Origin: Alcaligenaceae bacterium SAGV5
Lineage (GTDB): Bacteria > Pseudomonadota > Gammaproteobacteria > Burkholderiales > Burkholderiaceae_B
Direction of reading: 5' to 3'
Assembly (NCBI GenBank): GCA_009360345.1
Contig: SPDP01000008.1
Location: 1 to 64,000, forward strand
DNA: 64,000 bases
Shown in pieces: positions 44,281 to 52,826 of this stretch; positions within the stretch are counted from its first letter, which is position 1; the number at the start of each line of letters is the position of its first letter. Below the pieces are notes generated by a model. It ran no database searches. It saw nothing but the letters and a program-made list of their open reading frames with translations, and had not been told where the DNA came from. The translations under genes and the position numbers were made by a program.

Positions 44281-44919
44281 ATGGACTGGGCCCGGATCGT
44301 CCCGCTGTCATCGGACCCACCAGTCCGGCACGATGCACCGCTTATCCGCCGGGGCACCGCCGCATTGTCGCGCAAGCTGCAGGAACAGCAGACTGCACGC
44401 ACCGAGGCCGCGCGCAACGAGGCGGAGCACCGTCAACACCAGGTTGTGCAACACGCGCAGGCTCGCCAGGCCCGTCAGTTGCAAGGGGGGCTGCTGTCCA
44501 GGCAACAGGTCGAACGCGATGCGCGCCAGCCGGCGGTGATGGCCGTCGAGCAAGCGTCCTCCGAATCGGAGCCGGCGACGTCGGTGGCTTTTGGCCGGGG
44601 CGAGGGCGGTGGCGCTGGCGGACATGACGGCAGTCCCGAGGGCGCGGTTTTCGCGAAGAACGATGCTGCCGACGGCGGCCTCGATCGCGAGATGCTGCTG
44701 GGGTGGCTGGCGGAGGGAGAGGAAAACGGTATTTTCGAGCTGCTGCTGCCCGGTGGCGACCGCCTGGCGGTGGCGGCCGATATCGGCGCCCGCCAGGCCT
44801 GCTTTCTGCTTACACCTTCCAGCGATCGGCTGCGAGCCTTGCTCAATCGTCAGCGCGTGGAACTGGAGGAGGGGCTGGCGCAACGTATGGACAGACACGT
44901 CAGGTTGGCGGTGCTGTAG
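44281..44919 (+). CDS. sctP: T3SS needle-length/specificity protein SctP
   Basis: The product is 212 residues: a Gln/Arg-rich flexible N-terminal half and a folded C-terminal domain (about 135-212, LLLPGGDRLAVAADIGARQACFLLTPS). It resembles HrpP-type proteins with the T3S4 substrate-switch domain. It lies between sctO and sctQ, the standard position. The assignment is by position and layout. Confidence 0.7.
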   Translation: MDWARIVPLSSDPPVRHDAPLIRRGTAALSRKLQEQQTARTEAARNEAEHRQHQVVQHAQARQARQLQGGLLSRQQVERDARQPAVMAVEQASSESEPATSVAFGRGEGGGAGGHDGSPEGAVFAKNDAADGGLDREMLLGWLAEGEENGIFELLLPGGDRLAVAADIGARQACFLLTPSSDRLRALLNRQRVELEEGLAQRMDRHVRLAVL

Positions 44920-45017
44920 ATAGAAGGGGGAGGCCGGCGGCGTATCGCAGCGATGTGATACGGCCTGGCCGAAGGGCCGCCGCCTGGAACGTGAAACCAG
45001 CCACCGATCATGCACCC

Positions 45018-46157
45018 ATGTCCGAATCTTCCCTTGGAGCTGCGCCCGCGGGCGCCACCCCGTGCCGCTTGCTGCGGCACGCGCCGGCAGTGAGCCGGGC
45101 CGGTGCCGCATTGAGCCGTTCAATAGGGCGCGGCGTGCGCCTGGCGCTGCCCGATCCCGCTGTCGAATGCCTGCTGCTGCCCGCTGCTGGCGCCGTTCGT
45201 CCATGCGAGGAGGGGCGGTGGCTGCGGCTGGAGACCGCCGCCGGGCCGCTTTGGCTGGAAGACGGCGCCCGCATGCTGGCCGCATTGAGCGGTCTGGACG
45301 GCGTTGACGAAGGCAGCGCCCAGGCCTGGCCGCCGTGGCTGGCCGCCGCGGTGGCCGGTCGCCTGCAGGGTACGCCGCTGGCCACGCTGATTGCCGTGCG
45401 GCCGGTTCCCGCTCCGGACGAGGCCGAGGGCGTCCCGCAGCTGTTGCGCCTGCGCGACGGCGGCCACGCGCTGTGCGGGACAGCGGTGGCCGCGCCGCAG
45501 GTATGGCTGGCGATGCTGGCCGAGGCCGACGGGCGAACCCAGGCGCTGAGCATGCCCTTGCGGGATTGGTTGCCGCTGGTCCTGGGCTGGCCGGTGCCGC
45601 TGGCCGAACATCGCTTGCCGGTCGATCTCGTGCGCGAGCTTGCGGCCGGCGACCTGATTCTGCCCTCCACACCGTATTTCGATACCGCCGGCCGCGGAAG
45701 GCTGACGCTGGCCGGAAGCCGCTGGCGGGTGCGCCATGCCGGGCCGGGGCATTTGCACATACTGAACGAGGAGAGTGATGTGATGGGCGATTCGATGGAT
45801 GACGAAATGCTGGACACCGGCCTGGGCGGGCCGATGGAAGCGGACGGCCCGATGGATCCGGACGGCCCGGCCGCACGAACCGACACCGAAGAGGACGGCA
45901 AGGACGGCGTCGATGGCGATTCACTTCCGCGGGTGCCGGGAAGCCTGGAGCTGCCCCTGCGTTTCGAGCTGGGCCGCCTGCATGTGAGCCTGGACCGCCT
46001 GCGGTCCCTGGGCCCGGGGGTCGTGCTGGAACTGCGCGGTGGTTCTCCCCATGAGATCGCCATCGTCTGCGGCGGCGGGCAAGTGGGCCGTGGCGAAGCG
46101 GTGGACGTGGAGGGGCGGCTGGGCGTGCGCATCACCCATTGGGGCCTGGCATGCTGA
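45018..46157 (+). CDS. sctQ: T3SS cytoplasmic ring (C-ring) protein SctQ
   Basis: The product is 379 residues. An N-terminal domain (about 1-245) is joined by an acidic linker (about 255-305, rich in Asp, Glu, Met) to a C-terminal SpoA domain (ELPLRFELGRLHVSLDRLRSLGPG). In P. syringae this gene is split into hrcQA and hrcQB; here it is one gene. The start at 45018 has no clear Shine-Dalgarno; a GTG at 44991 is another option. An internal in-frame start at 45783 is well supported. Confidence 0.85.
   Translation: MSESSLGAAPAGATPCRLLRHAPAVSRAGAALSRSIGRGVRLALPDPAVECLLLPAAGAVRPCEEGRWLRLETAAGPLWLEDGARMLAALSGLDGVDEGSAQAWPPWLAAAVAGRLQGTPLATLIAVRPVPAPDEAEGVPQLLRLRDGGHALCGTAVAAPQVWLAMLAEADGRTQALSMPLRDWLPLVLGWPVPLAEHRLPVDLVRELAAGDLILPSTPYFDTAGRGRLTLAGSRWRVRHAGPGHLHILNEESDVMGDSMDDEMLDTGLGGPMEADGPMDPDGPAARTDTEEDGKDGVDGDSLPRVPGSLELPLRFELGRLHVSLDRLRSLGPGVVLELRGGSPHEIAIVCGGGQVGRGEAVDVEGRLGVRITHWGLAC
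45783..46157 (+). CDS. Probable internally initiated SctQ C-terminal product
   Basis: An in-frame ATG at 45783 (GTG at 45780) is preceded by GAGGAG at 45768-45773, with 6-9 base spacing. It would give a ~124-residue product containing the acidic linker and SpoA domain. YscQ, SpaO and SsaQ make such a short form by internal initiation. Confidence 0.55.
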   Translation: MGDSMDDEMLDTGLGGPMEADGPMDPDGPAARTDTEEDGKDGVDGDSLPRVPGSLELPLRFELGRLHVSLDRLRSLGPGVVLELRGGSPHEIAIVCGGGQVGRGEAVDVEGRLGVRITHWGLAC

Positions 46158-46813
46158 GCGGCCAGTTCGACGTCATTTCGTTTTCGGTCCTGCTGGCAAT
46201 GATGGCATTGGTGCCGCTGATGGTGGTGACCACGACCTCGTTCCTGAAGATCGCGCTGGTGCTGCTGGTACTACGCAACGCCGTGGGGGTGCAGCAGGTG
46301 CCGCCCACCATGGCGATCTACGGCATCGCGTTGGCGCTGTCGATCTTTGTCATGGCGCCCACGGTGCAGGAAGTCGGCAAACGTGCGCTGGCCGTCGACA
46401 GCAGCCATCCGGCGGCCGCGCGCACGACCCCGCTGCTGCAGCGGGCACAGGACGCCTTCGAGCCGATGCGGGCGTTCATGCTCAAGGTCAGCAAACCCGA
46501 TCAGCGCGAGATGTTTCTGGCCTCGGCCAAGAAGCTGTGGCCCAAGGAGGCGTCCAAGGACGCCCAGGCGAGCGATGCGTTGATCCTGATCCCGGCTTTC
46601 GTGGTGTCCGAACTGCAGACCGGATACGAGATCGGCTTTCTGATCTACATCCCATTCGTGGTGATCGATCTGTTGATCTCCAACCTGCTCATGGCGCTGG
46701 GCATGCAGCAGGTCAGTCCCCAGACCATCACCATTCCGCTCAAGCTGTTGTTGTTCACGCTGGTGGACGGATGGGCCAAGCTGCTCAACGCCCTGGCGAT
46801 GTCCTATCTGTAA
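46151..46813 (+). CDS. sctR: T3SS export apparatus protein SctR
   Basis: The product is 220 residues with four membrane segments. Conserved motifs are TTTSFLKIALVLLVLRNAVGVQQVPP and IPAFVVSELQTGYEIGFLIYIPFVVIDL. It forms the pentameric part of the export gate with SctS and SctT. The ATG at 46151 overlaps the sctQ stop. Confidence 0.96.
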   Translation: MLSGQFDVISFSVLLAMMALVPLMVVTTTSFLKIALVLLVLRNAVGVQQVPPTMAIYGIALALSIFVMAPTVQEVGKRALAVDSSHPAAARTTPLLQRAQDAFEPMRAFMLKVSKPDQREMFLASAKKLWPKEASKDAQASDALILIPAFVVSELQTGYEIGFLIYIPFVVIDLLISNLLMALGMQQVSPQTITIPLKLLLFTLVDGWAKLLNALAMSYL

Positions 46814-46836
46814 CGCGGCTCGCAAAGGAAACGGCC

Positions 46837-47100
46837 ATGGCCAATACCATCAATTTTTTCCAGCAGGGCCTGTGGATGGCGGTGATGATGTCCGCCCCGC
46901 CGCTCCTGATCGCGACCTTGCTCGGCCTGTGCGTGTCGCTGGTCCAGGCGGTGACGCAGATCCAGGACCAGACGCTGCCTTATGTGGTCAAGCTGGCAGC
47001 CGTGGCCGTCACGCTGACCGCCATGGGGCGCTGGATCGGCGTGGAGATGATCCGCCTGGCCGAACTGGCTTTCATCATGGTGCCGGACGTCGGTCGCTGA
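46837..47100 (+). CDS. sctS: T3SS export apparatus protein SctS
   Basis: The product is 87 residues with two membrane segments, of the FliQ/SctS family (PPLLIATLLGLCVSLVQAVTQIQDQTL). The start at 46837 follows AAAGGAA. It lies between sctR and sctT as in all systems of this kind. Confidence 0.94.
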   Translation: MANTINFFQQGLWMAVMMSAPPLLIATLLGLCVSLVQAVTQIQDQTLPYVVKLAAVAVTLTAMGRWIGVEMIRLAELAFIMVPDVGR

Positions 47101-47107
47101 GTCGGTC

Positions 47108-47896
47108 ATGCACGCTTCGCTGCTGCTCGACATCCAGGCGGTACTGGTCACCATGGCGCTGGTGACGCCGCGTGTGCTGGTCTGCCTGGTGATCCTGCCA
47201 GGCTTCGGCCTGAACGTGCTGACCGGCATGGCCAGGAACGCGGCCGCCATGGCCATCGCGCTGCCCGCCGCGCTGCCGACCTTTCAATTCGTACAGCGCA
47301 GCGCGCCGGACTTCCTGACGTCGGGCGTGCTGGTATTCAAGGAGGCCATGATCGGGCTGATGTTCGGCCTGATGATGGCGATTCCGTTGTGGGTGGTGCA
47401 GTCGGTCGGTTCGATTTTCGACAGCCAGCGTTCACCCATCCAGATCCAGGCCAACAACGCCAGCGTCGACCGGGACGCCAGCGCCACCGGCGCGCTGCTC
47501 GTGCAGGCCATGGTCCTGGTGATGGTGCAGGCCGGAATGTTCTCGGCCATGGCGCGCATCCTGATCGAAAGCTATGCGGCATGGCCGGCCCATGCCTTGA
47601 CGCCGCCGTTCGAGCCTGGCCATCTCGACGTCGTCGTCAAGCGTTTCGGCCAATTGTTCTGGTACATCGTGGTGTACGGCGCGCCGGTGCTGATTCCGCT
47701 GGTGCTGATCGAGTTCTGCTTCGCAATCGTCGGCGTGTTCGCGCCCAATCTGCAGGTGTCGTTCGCCTCGTCGCCGGTCAAGAGCCTGGTGGGACTGCTG
47801 ATCTTGCTGCTGTACTGGTCGACCTTTTCGCACTACGTGGCGGGCGACTTCGCGCGCCTGCTGGATTTGGCCGCCAGTTTGATGGAGACCCGCTAG
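47108..47896 (+). CDS. sctT: T3SS export apparatus protein SctT
   Basis: The product is 262 residues, FliR/SctT type, with about seven membrane segments (NVLTGMARNAAAMAIALP; FKEAMIGLMFGLMMAIPLWVVQSVGSIFDSQR). It forms the lid of the export gate. Confidence 0.95.
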   Translation: MHASLLLDIQAVLVTMALVTPRVLVCLVILPGFGLNVLTGMARNAAAMAIALPAALPTFQFVQRSAPDFLTSGVLVFKEAMIGLMFGLMMAIPLWVVQSVGSIFDSQRSPIQIQANNASVDRDASATGALLVQAMVLVMVQAGMFSAMARILIESYAAWPAHALTPPFEPGHLDVVVKRFGQLFWYIVVYGAPVLIPLVLIEFCFAIVGVFAPNLQVSFASSPVKSLVGLLILLLYWSTFSHYVAGDFARLLDLAASLMETR

Positions 47897-47923
47897 TCCG
47901 CGGGCTGGCCAGGAGGAACCCGC

Positions 47924-49021
47924 ATGAGCGAGGAAAAGAACGAAGAACCGACCGACAAGAAAATCGAGGACGCCAAGAAAAAAGGCCAGATCGCCGTCAG
48001 TCGCGATCTCGCCCGGCTGGCCATGTTGTTGGTGGTGGCGGAAATCGCCTTTGCCACCGAAGGACTGTGGCGCGGCGCCATCTTCGGGCTGATGGATGCC
48101 GGCGTCGGCGCCGTCGGCCAGGATTTCTCCACGGCCATGCAGAACCAGTTGATGGCGGCGTTGACCTTGCTGGCGGTGGTGTTCTTCGTCGTCTTTATCA
48201 TCTGCCCGGTGGTGGCCGTGGCCGCCCACTGGGGCCAGTTCGGTGCGCTGGTCGCCACCGAGGCACTGGAACCCAAGTTCGACAAACTGAACCCGGTCAA
48301 CGGCTTCAAGCAGATCATCTCGAAGAAGAAATTGGTAGAGCTGTTGATCACGGTTGGCAAGGCAACCTTGATCGGACTTTTGTCCTACAGCCTGATTCGT
48401 GGCCATCTGGCCAGTATCGTCTCGCTGGCCGGAGGCGAGCCCAAGGATGTCTACGAGGCCTTCGTCGCGCTGCTGCGCGCGATTTTCCATGTCTTCGTCG
48501 TCGTGTGCCTGGTGCTGGGGATCATCGACTTTGCCGTCCAGAAGTACTTCCACAAGAAGGAACTGATGATGGACATGGAAGAGATCAAGCGGGAGCACAA
48601 GGAATCCGAAGGCGACCCGCTGATCAAAGGCCAGCGCAAGCGTCTGGCGCGCCAGTGGGCCAACGAGACGCCGGCGGCCAGGACCGAGGATGCGAATGCC
48701 GTGGTGGTCAACCCCACGCACTTCGCGGTGGCGATGTTCTACGACACCGACGAGGCCATGGTGCCGGTCGTGCTGGCCAAGGGCAAGGACGAGGTGGCCC
48801 AGGCCATGATCCGGCGCGCGCACGAACGCGGCATTCCGGTCATCCGCCACGTCTGGCTGGCGCGCACGCTATATGCGACCTGCCGCGAAGATACCGCGAT
48901 TCCGCGCTCGAGCTACCAGGCGGTGGCCCAGGTGTATGCCGTCGTGCATGAACTGGTCGCCAGGGGAGAGGTGCAGCGCGAGGTGGAACTGGAGGCCTTT
49001 GGCGAGCAACCGAAAGAATAG
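47924..49021 (+). CDS. sctU: T3SS autoprotease SctU
   Basis: The product is 365 residues: four membrane segments in the first ~215 residues and a cytoplasmic domain with the NPTH self-cleavage site (about 263-266, VVVNPTHFAVAMFY). Cleavage between Asn and Pro allows the switch to late substrates. The start follows CAGGAGGAA. Confidence 0.96.
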   Translation: MSEEKNEEPTDKKIEDAKKKGQIAVSRDLARLAMLLVVAEIAFATEGLWRGAIFGLMDAGVGAVGQDFSTAMQNQLMAALTLLAVVFFVVFIICPVVAVAAHWGQFGALVATEALEPKFDKLNPVNGFKQIISKKKLVELLITVGKATLIGLLSYSLIRGHLASIVSLAGGEPKDVYEAFVALLRAIFHVFVVVCLVLGIIDFAVQKYFHKKELMMDMEEIKREHKESEGDPLIKGQRKRLARQWANETPAARTEDANAVVVNPTHFAVAMFYDTDEAMVPVVLAKGKDEVAQAMIRRAHERGIPVIRHVWLARTLYATCREDTAIPRSSYQAVAQVYAVVHELVARGEVQREVELEAFGEQPKE

Positions 49022-49519
49022 ATGCCAGATCCCGGAAGCGAACCGACAATGAAAAGTCCACTGCTGGAAGATAGGCGCCCGCGACCCGAGCATGGGCCTC
49101 CGGCCGAAGCCAGGACGGGCAAGCGGGCCCGCCATGAGACCGAATCCCGCTTGCATCCGGGCGGACGCAACAAGCTGGCATTCGACAGCGCGGACGAACC
49201 CGAGGCGTTGCTGGGCGGTGCGCTTGGCGCGAGCGCGTCGCGGAGCGTGGATTTTCTGTTGGAAGAGGGCGATTTGTCGAGCCGCCGTATCGTGGGCAGT
49301 GGCGACCGCGCCCATCATCTGGCGCTGGCGCCCGGCGCAGCGCGGAGCGAAACGGTGCCGCCGGTGCACGGCCGCGAACCGCTGGTGCTGCCGCTGCGTC
49401 CGCAGTCACGCGCGGAGTGCCGGCGCCGCTGCGGCAGGGGAGGCTTCTGCGATCCTGCGTCCGATCTGGGCTGTGGTGGCGAATATTGCGGTAATGCTGT
49501 CATGCGCGAGTCGCTGTAG
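49022..49519 (+). CDS. Cys-rich ORF of unknown function between sctU and sctI
   Basis: The product is up to 165 residues (157 from the ATG at 49049, near weak Shine-Dalgarno sequences). It starts directly after the sctU stop. It is basic and disordered, with a C-terminal cysteine cluster (RAECRRRCGRGGFCDPASDL, then CGGEYC; six cysteines). The frame stays open just up to the hrp-box of sctI. It may be a late-secreted protein, but the alternative frame also has an ORF, so coding is uncertain. Confidence 0.45.
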   Translation: MPDPGSEPTMKSPLLEDRRPRPEHGPPAEARTGKRARHETESRLHPGGRNKLAFDSADEPEALLGGALGASASRSVDFLLEEGDLSSRRIVGSGDRAHHLALAPGAARSETVPPVHGREPLVLPLRPQSRAECRRRCGRGGFCDPASDLGCGGEYCGNAVMRESL

Positions 49520-49526
49520 CGCGGCG

Positions 49527-49555
49527 GGAACCGAAGCGGCTCGCACATCCACCCA
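49527..49555 (+). promoter_or_regulatory. Hrp-box promoter for sctIJKL
   Basis: GGAACC-N16-CCACCCA is a perfect consensus match, 37 bases upstream of the sctI start. Confidence 0.85.
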
Positions 49556-49591
49556 CACATTATCCAGTCAGACCAAGATGGAGCCGGAACC

Positions 49592-49993
49592 ATGCAGGCA
49601 GCCATACAGGCAGGCGCTTCCGCGGGCGCGCCGTCCGCGATCTCTCCGCGTGGCGCGGGCGTGCACGTGGACATCCAGCCCAATCACGCCGATATCGAGC
49701 AGTTCAAGGCCATGTTCGAGCAGCATCTGAAACGGGACGCCATGCGCATGAAGCCCAATACCGATTCCCTGGGCAGCGCGCTGGCTCAGCGTACGACGAA
49801 TCTTGCCTCGCAGGTCAAGCAGGACCAGTTGTACGTATCCAAGCTGCTGGAGCAGGCTTCCCGAACCGGGGATTCCCTGCAACTGATGAAAGCCATGATG
49901 GCCCTGAACGACTATCAACTGCGCGTGCAGACTATTTCCAAGACGGTTTCCAAGGCCTCCTCGTCGGTCGATTCCCTGACCAAGTTGCAGTAA
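49592..49993 (+). CDS. sctI: T3SS inner rod protein SctI
   Basis: The product is 133 residues. It has the HrpB/YscI-type C-terminal helical pair (KLLEQASRTGDSLQLMKAMMALNDYQLRVQTISKTVSKAS). Position before sctJ supports the call. The start follows GGAG with 5-6 base spacing, and the hrp-box is close upstream. Confidence 0.85.
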   Translation: MQAAIQAGASAGAPSAISPRGAGVHVDIQPNHADIEQFKAMFEQHLKRDAMRMKPNTDSLGSALAQRTTNLASQVKQDQLYVSKLLEQASRTGDSLQLMKAMMALNDYQLRVQTISKTVSKASSSVDSLTKLQ

Positions 49994-50006
49994 GGCGGAG
50001 CGCCAC

Positions 50007-50870
50007 ATGCCCATCCCATCGAGCTTGCCTCGCTCCGGAAATCTGTTGCGCGTGGCTTGCGTTTTCCTCTTGCTGATGCTGCTTGCCGCCTGTTCCAAGA
50101 TGGTGACGCTGCAGGCCGGATTGACCGATATGGATGCCAACGAGATCGTCCTGGCACTCAATCGCAAGGGCATCCAGGTCGACAAACAAAAGAGCAAGGA
50201 AGGCGTCACCCTGCTGGTCAAGGACAGCGAGCTGTCGCGCGCCACCGAGACCATGAACGCGGCCGGTTTGCCGCGCCGCAGCCTGTCCAACCTGGGCGAG
50301 GTGTTCAAGAAGCAGGGCATGATCTCATCGCCCATGGAGGAGCGCGTGCGCTATCTCCACGGCCTGTCGGCGGAGTTGGAGTCGACCATGCTGCAGTTCG
50401 ACAAGGTCGTGGTCGCGCGCGTGCATGTCGTGCTGCCCGAGCGTATCGCTCCGGGAGAACCGGTTCAGCCGTCTTCGGCCGCGGTATTCATCAAGTATCG
50501 CCCGCCGCTGGACGAGGATGTCATCGTGCCGCGTGTGCGCAGACTCGTGGCATCCAGCATTCCCGGTCTGTCGAGCGATGACGGGCGCAGCAAGGTGTCG
50601 GTGGTGATGACACCGGGCGAGCCGCCCGTTCAGGGCATCGAATGGACGACGCTGGGACCGTTTCGGGTGGCCGCCGATTCGGCGGCCGGTTTGGTGCTGT
50701 CGATGACGCTGCCGTTCCTGGTGGCGCTGGCCGCGTGCGGCTACATCGCCTTTCAGGCCGCCCTGCGCAATCCGCGCGCGGCGCAGGTGCTGATGAAGCT
50801 GGCGATGCGTCGCGCCGCGAAGGATCAGGCCAAGAACGAGGACGCCGCGCCGGCGCGCCAGGGGACATGA
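50007..50870 (+). CDS. sctJ: T3SS inner-ring lipoprotein SctJ
   Basis: The product is 287 residues. The lipoprotein signal ends LLAAC (Cys29). Ring-building domains (VTLQAGLTDMDANEIVLALNRKGI, VVVARVHVVLPERI) and a C-terminal membrane segment (about 226-252) follow. It belongs to the YscJ/FliF family. Confidence 0.95.
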   Translation: MPIPSSLPRSGNLLRVACVFLLLMLLAACSKMVTLQAGLTDMDANEIVLALNRKGIQVDKQKSKEGVTLLVKDSELSRATETMNAAGLPRRSLSNLGEVFKKQGMISSPMEERVRYLHGLSAELESTMLQFDKVVVARVHVVLPERIAPGEPVQPSSAAVFIKYRPPLDEDVIVPRVRRLVASSIPGLSSDDGRSKVSVVMTPGEPPVQGIEWTTLGPFRVAADSAAGLVLSMTLPFLVALAACGYIAFQAALRNPRAAQVLMKLAMRRAAKDQAKNEDAAPARQGT

Positions 50871-51475
50871 CACAAGCCCCGCCGTTGTCCGAAAGCTTCG
50901 CCCAGTGGTGGTTCGCGCCCTGGACGTACGGCGGCCCGGCCTTGCCCGCGGGCTGTGCCAGCGTACTGGCCTACCGGGACGTGTACCGCCACTGGTGTGC
51001 CGAGACGGGCATCCGGGCGCAACTGCCGCCCGAGGCAGATCTGCGCTGGCAGGATGCCGCGTGCAGCAATGGCGCTCGCCTGTTGCAGGCGGCCGAACTG
51101 TATGGCGGCCTGCTCGCGGCCCGTCGCCAACGGTTGGCGGAGTTGGCCGCACTGGCACCCGCGCGGCGCCGCTGGTGTCTGAGCGTGGCCTTGACCCAGC
51201 CGTTGGCGGATTGGTCGGGCGAATTGCCCGACGCGTTGCGCAATGCGCGCGGACGCGGCCTGGCGGAGCTGGCGCTGAGGCTGGAGCGTGTCTTCCCCGG
51301 GATGTGGTCGCGCCTGAGGCTGCTGCTGCCTCGGGACCTGGATACGCCGTTGGCGCGGATCCTGGCCGAGCATGATCCGGCGACCGAGGGGCCCGTGCAC
51401 GAGCGCGATCGACGCTGCTGGCTGCTGTGCATGGCGCGGGACAACCAGGATCAGCCGGTGCAACCAGAGGTGTAA
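50867..51475 (+). CDS. sctK: T3SS sorting-platform protein SctK
   Basis: The product is 202 residues. The start overlaps the sctJ stop (ATGA). It is Trp/Arg-rich and helical; position between sctJ and sctL and the length fit SctK (HrpD/YscK). Sequence conservation in SctK is low, so the assignment rests on position and length. Confidence 0.7.
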   Translation: MTQAPPLSESFAQWWFAPWTYGGPALPAGCASVLAYRDVYRHWCAETGIRAQLPPEADLRWQDAACSNGARLLQAAELYGGLLAARRQRLAELAALAPARRRWCLSVALTQPLADWSGELPDALRNARGRGLAELALRLERVFPGMWSRLRLLLPRDLDTPLARILAEHDPATEGPVHERDRRCWLLCMARDNQDQPVQPEV

Positions 51476-52096
51476 ATGGACTCATTCTGTGTCGAGCGCA
51501 TATCGATCTCGCCACGCCTGCGTGCGCGGCATGGTCTGCTGCGGTCGCAGGCGTTGGCCGTCTGCGACGATGCCGAACGTGCCGCCGGTCTGGTGGCGCA
51601 TTCGGCGCAGGAAGCGGCCGATGCCTTGCTTGAGAAGGCTCGCTCGGATGCCGCGGCCATCGCGCTGGACGAGGGGCAGCGCGTGGCGGAGCAGGCGGCG
51701 ATGCTGCTGGATGGCCTGAGTGCCGCGCAAGAGCGGTTGCTGGACGGCGTCGAGAGGCTGGCGCTGGAACTGGCCGGCCGGGCTTTCGAGCGGCTGGTGG
51801 CTGATATGGCGCCCGCCGAACGGATTGCGGCGGCTGTGCGGCGTGTGCGTGAAGAGGCACCCGTCAAGTTGCATGAGGCGATTGCCTGGGTGCATCCGGA
51901 TGACGAGGCCATGCTGGAAAACCCGCCGTGGGAAATCCGCTGCGATGCCCGGCTCGAGCGGGGATCCTGTCGCCTGGAGGCATCCAGCGGCGAATGGCGC
52001 GCCAGCTTCGAATTGGCCGCCGCGGCGCTGAGGCAGGCCCTGGCAGCGCGGGCCGCGGCTTTTGCGCCGGATGCCGCCGGGATTGATGAAAGTTGA
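51476..52096 (+). CDS. sctL: T3SS ATPase regulator SctL
   Basis: The product is 206 residues. It has an Ala/Glu-rich helical middle (about 35-105) and a C-terminal domain typical of the FliH/YscL family (APAERIAAAVRRVREEAPVKL; AIAWVHPDDEAML). It holds the ATPase to the sorting platform. The start is directly after the sctK stop. Confidence 0.85.
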   Translation: MDSFCVERISISPRLRARHGLLRSQALAVCDDAERAAGLVAHSAQEAADALLEKARSDAAAIALDEGQRVAEQAAMLLDGLSAAQERLLDGVERLALELAGRAFERLVADMAPAERIAAAVRRVREEAPVKLHEAIAWVHPDDEAMLENPPWEIRCDARLERGSCRLEASSGEWRASFELAAAALRQALAARAAAFAPDAAGIDES

Positions 52097-52117
52097 GACA
52101 TTCATAGGCGGTCGCGC

Positions 52118-52145
52118 CGAACCCTGGACCGCTTCGCGCCACACA
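52118..52145 (+). promoter_or_regulatory. Hrp-box promoter for the hrpF-like/hrpG-like/sctC genes
   Basis: CGAACC-N15-CCACACA has one mismatch in the first element. It lies 34 bases before the start at 52180. Confidence 0.7.
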
Positions 52146-52179
52146 TGATGACTCGTTCAATCAGACAGGAGCACTCGCC

Positions 52180-52413
52180 ATGTCCGGCAACAACAATCCC
52201 GTCATCCAGAGCATCCGTCATATGACCCAGCGTTTCGACGATCTGGGACAACGTTTTGACGACTTCAGCCGGCGCCAGGCCGACGGCGAACACCCCGACC
52301 CTGCGGAGTTCATCGAGCTGCTCAAGAAGAAGTCGGTGACCCACAGCGCGCTCAGCGCTCAGTTCGGTCTGCTGCAGAAGCCGTTGAAAACCGTGCTGAA
52401 CGAGACTCGATAG
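52180..52413 (+). CDS. HrpF-like small T3SS protein
   Basis: The product is 77 residues, helical, with a repeated QRFDDLGQRFDDFSRR element, DPAEFIELLKKK and a C-terminal helix (QFGLLQKPLKTVLNETR). The size and position before a HrpG-like gene and sctC match P. syringae HrpF; it also has the size and helix pattern of needle proteins. The start follows CAGGAG. Confidence 0.6.
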   Translation: MSGNNNPVIQSIRHMTQRFDDLGQRFDDFSRRQADGEHPDPAEFIELLKKKSVTHSALSAQFGLLQKPLKTVLNETR

Positions 52414-52415
52414 CC

Positions 52416-52826
52416 ATGGCCGCGGAAGAGCTGGAGCGTTGGTTGCTCGGCCTGCCGCTGGATGAGCTGTGCGACATCGACGGGGAGCGCGTCTATCTCA
52501 GGCTGGGCAGCGGCGGAGCCGAGCTCGGTCTGCTGCTCATTTCGCACCCGTCCGAGGCGCAGATCGGCGAGGCCATGCGCACCGGTTTCCAGGGGGCGCT
52601 GCAATTCGAAGCCGGATTGGCGCTGGCGCCTGACGGCGGCGGGCTGGTGCTGAATCGTTGGCTGGAGGGCGTCGAGGCGTGGGGCGACGTGGCCGAGGCG
52701 CTGGAGGAAATCCTCAATCATGCGGCCCTGTGCCGCGCGGCCATGGCGGGGTCCGGAAACCGCAACGAGGTCATGCGACGAGCGGAGTCGCATGTCAGGC
52801 GGATGCTGAACAGGGGGCGGTCATGA
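52416..52826 (+). CDS. HrpG-like T3SS chaperone
   Basis: The product is 136 residues with the class I chaperone arrangement: N-terminal helix, strands (DGERVYLRLGSGGAELGLLLIS; ALAPDGGGLVLNRWL) and C-terminal helix. It occupies the place of hrpG between hrpF and hrcC. Its stop overlaps the sctC start. Confidence 0.6.
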   Translation: MAAEELERWLLGLPLDELCDIDGERVYLRLGSGGAELGLLLISHPSEAQIGEAMRTGFQGALQFEAGLALAPDGGGLVLNRWLEGVEAWGDVAEALEEILNHAALCRAAMAGSGNRNEVMRRAESHVRRMLNRGRS

